Part shown: one piece after another, positions 58,944 through 64,000 of the stretch
Layout: every line of letters begins with the position of its first letter
Numbering within the stretch: position 1 is the stretch's first letter
Origin: Halobacillus shinanisalinarum
Lineage (GTDB): Bacteria; Bacillota; Bacilli; Bacillales; Halobacillaceae
DNA length: 64,000 nucleotides
Direction of reading: 5' to 3'
Assembly (NCBI RefSeq): GCF_022919835.1
Contig: NZ_CP095074.1
Location: forward strand, 1,674,001-1,738,000
Program-made: the position numbers and the translations under genes
Notes under the pieces: generated by a model
The model's database searches: none
What the model was told of the DNA's origin: nothing
Seen by the model: the letters and a program-made list of their open reading frames with translations, nothing else

Positions 58944-60228
58944 AAGAATTCTGGAATTGTTCGACTTCTTCTTCTGACATTTCCTCATACCAGATATTTG
59001 CGCCTAGTTCTACTAATTTATTTGTAATGTTTTCATATCCTCGTTCGATGTGGTCTACGCCAGTGATTTCAGTTACTCCCTTTGCCATCAGACCAGCAAT
59101 AACTAATGCGGCTCCTGCCCTTAAGTCCGAGGCTTTCACCTTTGCCCCTTCAAGCCGGGAAGGACCGGCGACGATTGCTGCACCGCCTTCGACTTTAATT
59201 GAAGCATTCATTCTTCGTAATTCATCGACATGCTTAAATCTAGCTTGATAAATCGTATCCGTGACGACACCTGTACCTTCAGCTTTTGTCAGTAATGTCG
59301 TGAATGGTTGTTGTAAATCAGTCGGAAAGCCGGGATACACAAGGGTTTTAATGTCAACACTCTTGATCTTCTCGCCCGGTCTAATATAGAGCTGTTCATC
59401 ATTCTCCTCAATCGTTACACCCATCTCACGCAGTTTTGCCAAAAGGGATTCAAGGTGCTGCGGAATCACGTTATCGATGATCATCTCTTCGCCTTGAGCG
59501 GCAGCCATGATCGTATAGGTTCCTGCTTCAATCCGATCCGGAATAATCGTATGCAGACAGCCGTTAAGCTCCTCTACCCCTTCAATACGGATCACGTCTG
59601 TTCCCGCACCTTTTATTTTCGCACCCATGCTTGTCAAGAGTGTGGCTACATCAATAATTTCAGGTTCTTTAGCAGCATTTTCAATGGTAGTTTTTCCTTT
59701 GGCTTTGACAGCGGCAAGCATAATATTAATGGTTGCGCCGACACTGACTACGTCTAAATAAATCCTTGCACCGCGCAGTTCTTTTGCACGTAAATAAATT
59801 GCACCTTGTTCGTTGGTCACTTCAGCGCCAAGTGCTTCGAATCCTTTAATGTGTTGATCAATTGGACGTGGCCCAAGGTGGCATCCGCCAGGCAATCCAA
59901 TGACGGCTTTATTAAAGCGTCCAAGCATAGCCCCCATAAAATAATAAGAGGCACGCAGTTTTTTAACACGACCATTCGGAAGCGGCATTGAAATCATTTC
60001 GGATGGCTCAATTTCAATCGTTTGCCCATCACGGCGGACGGTGCCTCCGATTTCCTCAAGCAATTCAGAAAGGGTCCCTACATCTGAAATGCTTGGAAGT
60101 CCTTCAATCGTTACTTTTGAGTTCGCCAAAATCGCGGCAGGCAATAGAGCAACGGCACTGTTTTTCGCTCCACTTACGCGTACTTGTCCACGCAAGCGGG
60201 TTCCGCCTTCTACTAGTAGTTTTTTCAT
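58942..60228 (-). CDS. murAB: UDP-N-acetylglucosamine 1-carboxyvinyltransferase, second paralogue
   Basis: 428 aa. [18 protein letters not shown] with Lys22 and catalytic Cys116 in [15 protein letters not shown]. By position the MurAB/MurZ paralogue. Stop codon touches the tandem repeat block. Confidence 0.95.
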   Translation of the reverse strand: MKKLLVEGGTRLRGQVRVSGAKNSAVALLPAAILANSKVTIEGLPSISDVGTLSELLEEIGGTVRRDGQTIEIEPSEMISMPLPNGRVKKLRASYYFMGAMLGRFNKAVIGLPGGCHLGPRPIDQHIKGFEALGAEVTNEQGAIYLRAKELRGARIYLDVVSVGATINIMLAAVKAKGKTTIENAAKEPEIIDVATLLTSMGAKIKGAGTDVIRIEGVEELNGCLHTIIPDRIEAGTYTIMAAAQGEEMIIDNVIPQHLESLLAKLREMGVTIEENDEQLYIRPGEKIKSVDIKTLVYPGFPTDLQQPFTTLLTKAEGTGVVTDTIYQARFKHVDELRRMNASIKVEGGAAIVAGPSRLEGAKVKASDLRAGAALVIAGLMAKGVTEITGVDHIERGYENITNKLVELGANIWYEEMSEEEVEQFQNS

Positions 60229-60295
60229 GAGAAACCCCTCGCTTTAAAGGTAAAGATTATATCTTTATTATGTGCAATTTTTGCCAAATGACTCT

Positions 60296-60937
60296 TTATT
60301 TTTGATTATTCCAGTCATTAAGGAATTTTTCTATACCTTGGTCAGTCAAAGGATGTTTAACGAGTTGGCCAAAAAGCTTAAATGGAACCGTTGCAATGTG
60401 GGCTCCATTCAATGCTGCATCTGTTACGTGGACCGGGTGGCGAACAGATGCGGCAATGATCTCTGTATCAAGTGCATGACGGTCGAAAATTTCAGCAATT
60501 TGAGCAACAAGTTCCATTCCATTGTGGCCAATGTCATCAAGACGTCCAAGGAAAGGTGATACGTAGGACGCTCCTGCCCGTGCCGCAAGTAGTGCCTGAT
60601 TGGCAGAAAATATAAGGGTTACATTTGTTTTAATGTTCAAATCGCTCAAGGCTTTTACGGCCTTCAACCCATCCAGTGTCATCGGGACTTTTACCGTGAT
60701 ATTTGGGGCGATGGCTGCAAGTTCTTTCGCTTCCTTAAGCATACCCGCAACATCCAGTGAGATCACTTCAGCACTTACTGAACCATCGACTTCCTCGGTG
60801 ATTTCTTTTAAACGATCGTGAAAAGAAACGCCTTCTTTCGCAACTAAGCTTGGGTTTGTCGTTACCCCATCCAGCACTCCTAAAGCGTTTGCTTCTTTTA
60901 TCTCATTAATATTAGCCGTATCTACGAAAAATTTCAT
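60296..60937 (-). CDS. fsa: Transaldolase-like fructose-6-phosphate aldolase (TalC/Fsa)
   Basis: 213 aa, short transaldolase family. [33 protein letters not shown], Schiff-base Lys in [28 protein letters not shown]. Start at 60937 with GAGAGGTG upstream. Confidence 0.92.
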   Translation of the reverse strand: MKFFVDTANINEIKEANALGVLDGVTTNPSLVAKEGVSFHDRLKEITEEVDGSVSAEVISLDVAGMLKEAKELAAIAPNITVKVPMTLDGLKAVKALSDLNIKTNVTLIFSANQALLAARAGASYVSPFLGRLDDIGHNGMELVAQIAEIFDRHALDTEIIAASVRHPVHVTDAALNGAHIATVPFKLFGQLVKHPLTDQGIEKFLNDWNNQK

Positions 60938-60995
60938 TTTAAACACCTCTCCAATGTCGAAATATGTCACTTGGTTGCGTTTTCATACATGTTGA

Positions 60996-61028
60996 AAAGG
61001 AAACCGCTACTTGGTAACGGCTTCCTTG
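60996..61028 (-). terminator. Terminator of fbaA
   Basis: Minus-strand GGAAGCCG and CGGTTTCC around 11 nt, then TTTTC; partly separates fbaA from fsa. Confidence 0.75.
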
Positions 61029-61039
61029 GACGTGCATAG

Positions 61040-61903
61040 TTATGCTTTTTGAGAAGAACCAAATTCACGCATTTTGCCGATGACAGTTTCTTTAATCGCG
61101 TCACGGCCAGGTCCCAAGTATTTACGAGGGTCGTATTGTTCCGGCTGCTCAGCAAGAACTTTACGTACCGCTTTACCTTGAGAAATCTGGTTTTCTGTGT
61201 TTACGTTAATTTTTGCTGTACCGAAAGAAATCGCCTTTTTAACATCTGCTGTTGGAATACCTGTTCCACCGTGAAGTACAAGTGGTTTGTCAACAAGTCC
61301 CATGATTTCTTCCATGCGGTCGAAGCCAAGGTTCGGTTCACCTTTGTACGGACCGTGAACAGAGCCTAAAGCAGGTGCGAATACGTCAACATCTGTTTCG
61401 TCAACGAGTTGTTTACACTCGGAAGGAATCGCATAAGCTGCTTCAGCATCATCCACGATAAGGTCATCCTCTTGTCCACCTACACGGCCAAGTTCTGCTT
61501 CAACAGATACTCCGTGAATATGAGCTAGCTCAACGACTTTTTTCGTAAGAGCGATATTTTCCTCAAGCGGGTCATGGGAAGCATCGATCATCACAGAAGT
61601 AAAACCGGCATGGATGGCTTCCGCACATTTTTCAAAACTTGACCCGTGATCTAAGTGAATCGCAACAGGCACAGTTGTCCCATAAGATTCCATAAGTGAT
61701 TTAACCATAGCCACAACTACGTTAAATCCGCCCATATAACGTCCGGCTCCCTCAGATACTCCAAGGATAACTGGAGATTGCTCTTCTTCAGCAGCCTGAA
61801 GAATCGCTTGAGCATATTCAAGGTTGTTCAAATTGAATTGTCCTACTCCGTAGCGATTCTCTTTAGCTGTTTCTAGCATTTCTTTCATTGAAACTAACGG
61901 CAT
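61040..61903 (-). CDS. fbaA: Class II fructose-bisphosphate aldolase
   Basis: 287 aa. Zinc ligands in [25 protein letters not shown] and [10 protein letters not shown]. Glycolysis/gluconeogenesis. GGAGG before the ATG. Confidence 0.96.
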   Translation of the reverse strand: MPLVSMKEMLETAKENRYGVGQFNLNNLEYAQAILQAAEEEQSPVILGVSEGAGRYMGGFNVVVAMVKSLMESYGTTVPVAIHLDHGSSFEKCAEAIHAGFTSVMIDASHDPLEENIALTKKVVELAHIHGVSVEAELGRVGGQEDDLIVDDAEAAYAIPSECKQLVDETDVDVFAPALGSVHGPYKGEPNLGFDRMEEIMGLVDKPLVLHGGTGIPTADVKKAISFGTAKINVNTENQISQGKAVRKVLAEQPEQYDPRKYLGPGRDAIKETVIGKMREFGSSQKA

Positions 61904-62162
61904 GAAAGGATCCTCCTTTAAATAGAAAACGTCTCGTATCTACTTCCATATTTTCAATTTCCGTACTGAAAAATATGTCGTATAAATAAAGCTACAGTAT
62001 TAGAATACCAATACCCTCTCTAAGGTGCAACATCGCGAGGATCAGATAGCGCTTTCAATTCGAAAAGTTTTTCTATCATAATTAAATGCCGCCGTTTCAT
62101 AGCATGAAATAACGTGTTTTTATCTTTTTTTATAAAAAATTTTCTCTTCTTTATAAGAGGAT

Positions 62163-62366
62163 GTTCAAAAAGTCACCAAATGATAAACGGCGCATTTCTT
62201 CGTTGCTCGGTTTTTCCGGTCCTCACGTATGAAAGGCATACGGCTTGAGGTCCTCAAAACGTTCGCGCCTCGAACTTCTTGCGACGCGCAAGGAACGTGC
62301 TCGTGTCGACTTTAGAATAGGAGGTGACGATCTTTGTCGACGTTCTCATTCGTCAACTTTTTGAAC
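62163..62366. repeat. GTTCAAAAAG...CTTTTTGAAC MITE-like element, 204 bp (long form)
   Basis: 10 bp perfect terminal inverted repeats, extended imperfectly (GTTCAAAAAGTCACCAAATG vs CGTCAACTTTTTGAAC). Interior has a second dyad (GGTCCTCACGTATGAAAGGC ... GAGGTCCTCAAAACG). No coding capacity. Short derivatives at 20094 and 50719. Confidence 0.7.
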
Positions 62367-62452
62367 ACATAATAAGAATCCACTTCGAAATCACATGTTT
62401 CCTAAACAAAATCTGGTCCGTAAATCAACCTCTCAAAAAAATTAAATAAATA

Positions 62453-62478
62453 AGGCAGAAGGTATGGAAAAACTGCCT
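62453..62478 (-). terminator. Terminator-like hairpin of spo0F
   Basis: AGGCAG / CTGCCT around 14 nt, followed on the minus strand by TATTTATTTAATTTTTTT. Confidence 0.6.
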
Positions 62479-62513
62479 CATGTGGAAAGTTCTAGGTACT
62501 AAACTCTTTTCGT

Positions 62514-62882
62514 TTAACCTTCACGTACAAGACAATCTGCTATCATTTGACGAATCGTGTGGATGTCAAATGGTTTTGAGATGACGTGTTGAACAAAGGG
62601 ATAGTGAGTGTCTTCCTCAATCGAGCTTGCAGAGAGACCTGTCATAATGAAAACAGGCTTATCAAATTGTTCACTGTCTAAATATTTGAGCACCTCTCCA
62701 CCACTCATTATCGGCAAATTGTAATCCATTAAAATGAGATCCGGGTTATGTTCCATTGCCACTTCACAAGCTTGTTTTCCTGTATTTGCACTAATAGTTT
62801 CATATCCTTCGCTTTTAAGAAATTCCTCTAGTAACATTCTAATTCCTGGTTGATCGTCAACAATGAGAATTTTGCTTGTCAT
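62514..62882 (-). CDS. spo0F: Spo0F-like sporulation phosphorelay response regulator
   Basis: 122 aa single-domain receiver. Acidic pair Asp9-Asp10 (ILIVDDQPGIR), phospho-acceptor Asp53 (LILMDYNLP), Thr81 (FIMTGLSA), Lys103 (VISKPFDIHTIR). No output domain. Position between fbaA and pyrG identifies it as Spo0F, which passes phosphate from sensor kinases to Spo0B. It is more diverged than usual after the Thr. No strong ribosome-binding site before the ATG. Confidence 0.85.
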   Translation of the reverse strand: MTSKILIVDDQPGIRMLLEEFLKSEGYETISANTGKQACEVAMEHNPDLILMDYNLPIMSGGEVLKYLDSEQFDKPVFIMTGLSASSIEEDTHYPFVQHVISKPFDIHTIRQMIADCLVREG

Positions 62883-63689
62883 AGGTTGTCACAGCCCTTC
62901 TTTTTCTAGCCTTAGCTGCCTCGACACTCGCTTATAATCAAACAACTCCTTCTAAAGAGTCCCGGTCCAAAAAGCCATTTGTTATGATATGTCTATAGGA
63001 AGCCGCCAACTTTTTTCACTATCCATACCTTTTTCTTTCTCTAGTCTTATATCTTCTATATCAACTCGCAAACTCCTGCAATTTTTGGTAAATGAATCAA
63101 TTTCATAATTGCTCTTTTTAAAACGCCAAAGACTGGCAGAATATAAGGCTCTTTTCCGAACAGGTTCAAAATGGATTCTTATCCAGCCAAATTTTAGTTT
63201 CCGTTTTATAAAGAAGTTTGATCACTTTCTATCCATATTGCTTCACATCGCCCCCTTATCCTGGAGACTCAGCTCCGGGACACTTAGGTCCGTTACGGTA
63301 TGAGGGCTCGGGGTGGCTGGGAAACGACTCGCTTTCCTGCGGGGGAACCTGGAGTGTTTCCGTTCTTCTCACAAACACAAGGAGGTCCGGGAAATGGCGA
63401 GACTCCTGTGGGATAAACATGACAGGTGAGACCCCGGAGGACAGAGTCCGAGGAGGCTCAGCGCATGCCCACGGAAAGCGAGTGATTTCCCGGACCTCCT
63501 TCTCTATCCAAGGAAACGGAAACCTATCTCGAGATGGAGTCTTCCAGATCTCTGCCCTTACCTAATAAAAATGATTTCAAATTTCCTACTTGACTAGATT
63601 TGGGGAGGTACTTCCTTTTTTGCGTTTTGAATCCCTTGGGCAGAAGGGACTTAAATTATGAAATTTATTCAAATAACAAATTTATATAG
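62883..63689. other. Long gene-free gap between spo0F and pyrG
   Basis: About 800 bp. In B. subtilis a DUF2529 gene (ywjG) occupies this position; no trace is recognisable. The right part (63255-63545) is an intergenic repeat with large inverted arms: GAAACGACTCGCTTTCC ... GGAAAGCGAGTGATTTCCC and GGAGGTCCGGGAAA ... CGGACCTCC. Confidence 0.6.
63255..63545. repeat. Large folded intergenic repeat
   Basis: Pairs include AGGAGGTCCGGGAAATGGCG with ATTTCCCGGACCTCCTT, and GGTTTCCGTTTCC with GGAGTGTTTCCGTT-like sequence. The segment GCGAGACTCCTGTGGGATAA ... GAGGAGGCTCAGCGCATGCC is a type I know as widespread in Bacillaceae intergenic regions. Non-coding. Confidence 0.7.
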
Positions 63690-63719
63690 AAAAAGGCAAG
63701 CCGTAAAGCCTGCCCCTTT
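63690..63719 (-). terminator. Terminator of pyrG
   Basis: Minus-strand GGCAGGC and GGCTTGCC around TTTAC, then T5. Confidence 0.8.
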
Positions 63720-63724
63720 ACCCT

Positions 63725-64000
63725 TTATGATTTTTCGTTAATAACAGCTCCGATAAAGCTATGGAACAGCTGTTGTGGGCGTGTCGGTCGTGATTTGAAT
63801 TCCGGGTGGAACTGGCTAGCGACAAACCATGGATGATCTTCCACCTCAATAATTTCGACTAATCGGCCATCAGGGCTTGTCCCTGAGAAAAGAAAGCCTT
63901 TCGCTTCCATTTGTTCACGGTAATGATTGTTAAATTCGAAGCGGTGGCGGTGACGCTCGTAAACCACTTCTTCCCCGTAGGCTTTTATCGCCTTCGTATT
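63725..64000 (-). CDS. pyrG: CTP synthase, C-terminal part (5' end beyond window)
   Basis: Open frame from the window edge for 91 residues: [48 protein letters not shown]. This is the end of the glutamine amidotransferase domain; the catalytic His-x-Glu pair is in FHPEF. The N-terminal synthase domain and nucleophile Cys lie outside. Confidence 0.95.
   Translation of the reverse strand, partial: NTKAIKAYGEEVVYERHRHRFEFNNHYREQMEAKGFLFSGTSPDGRLVEIIEVEDHPWFVASQFHPEFKSRPTRPQQLFHSFIGAVINEKS

Noticed and set aside
63218..63565. 115-codon plus-strand frame
   Set aside because: Lies entirely in a folded intergenic repeat; composition is not protein-like.

Overview
The window looks like chromosomal core of a low-to-mid GC, endospore-forming, flagellated Firmicute of the family Bacillaceae, most likely a salt-tolerant genus of the Halobacillus / Thalassobacillus / Virgibacillus type (inference: very acidic exported proteins, sporulation genes, gene order). 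From the right end to about 18 kb the order follows the Bacillus subtilis chromosome: pyrG, spo0F, fbaA, fsa, murAB, glpX, rho, rpmE, tdk, prfA, prmC, spoIIR, ywlB-like, ywlC, mntP, ywlE, rpiB, ywlG, glyA, upp, mnaA, atpIBEFHAGDC, ywzB, ywmB, murAA, spoIID, spoIIQ, spoIIID, mbl, flhO, flhP, epuA-like, fabZ. Nearly everything is on the minus strand.

Layout. 1-6.9 kb: MerR/TipAS regulator (cut by the edge), DUF4260 membrane protein, a class F sortase beside an LPXTG-type surface protein, small proteins including an FbpA-like protein and two tandem H-type spore SASPs. 6.9-11.4 kb: RND efflux pump operon (SwrC-type pump plus lipoprotein adaptor). 11.6-12.5 kb, plus strand: secreted two-cysteine protein with a 3-TM partner, function unknown. 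12.9-22.5 kb: accessory genes (YjfB, acidic lipoprotein, cytoplasmic amidase/glucosaminidase, AprX, fabZ, methyltransferase, frameshifted FAD monooxygenase, exported protein). 22.7-32 kb: flagellar rod/hook-type genes, mbl, the sporulation genes spoIIID, spoIIQ and spoIID, murAA. 32-40 kb: the complete F1Fo ATP synthase operon with a clear promoter. 40-64 kb: Vpr-like protease, cell-wall sugar and nucleotide salvage genes, translation termination (prfA, prmC), Rho, lower glycolysis/gluconeogenesis, spo0F, and the 3' end of pyrG.

The intergenic DNA is unusually rich in repeats. There are at least ten arrays in which a 5-9 nt word recurs every 20 or 21 bp with unrelated sequence between, and different loci use different words. 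There are five copies of a 39-51 bp near-perfect palindrome, MITE-like elements bounded by GTTCAAAAAG / CTTTTTGAAC, about 200 bp intergenic elements in inverted orientation 32 kb apart, and a 123 bp unit in three tandem copies after murAB. A cluster of DnaA boxes lies between ywlC and the ywlB-like gene. I saw no tRNA, rRNA, CRISPR array, prophage or complete insertion sequence.
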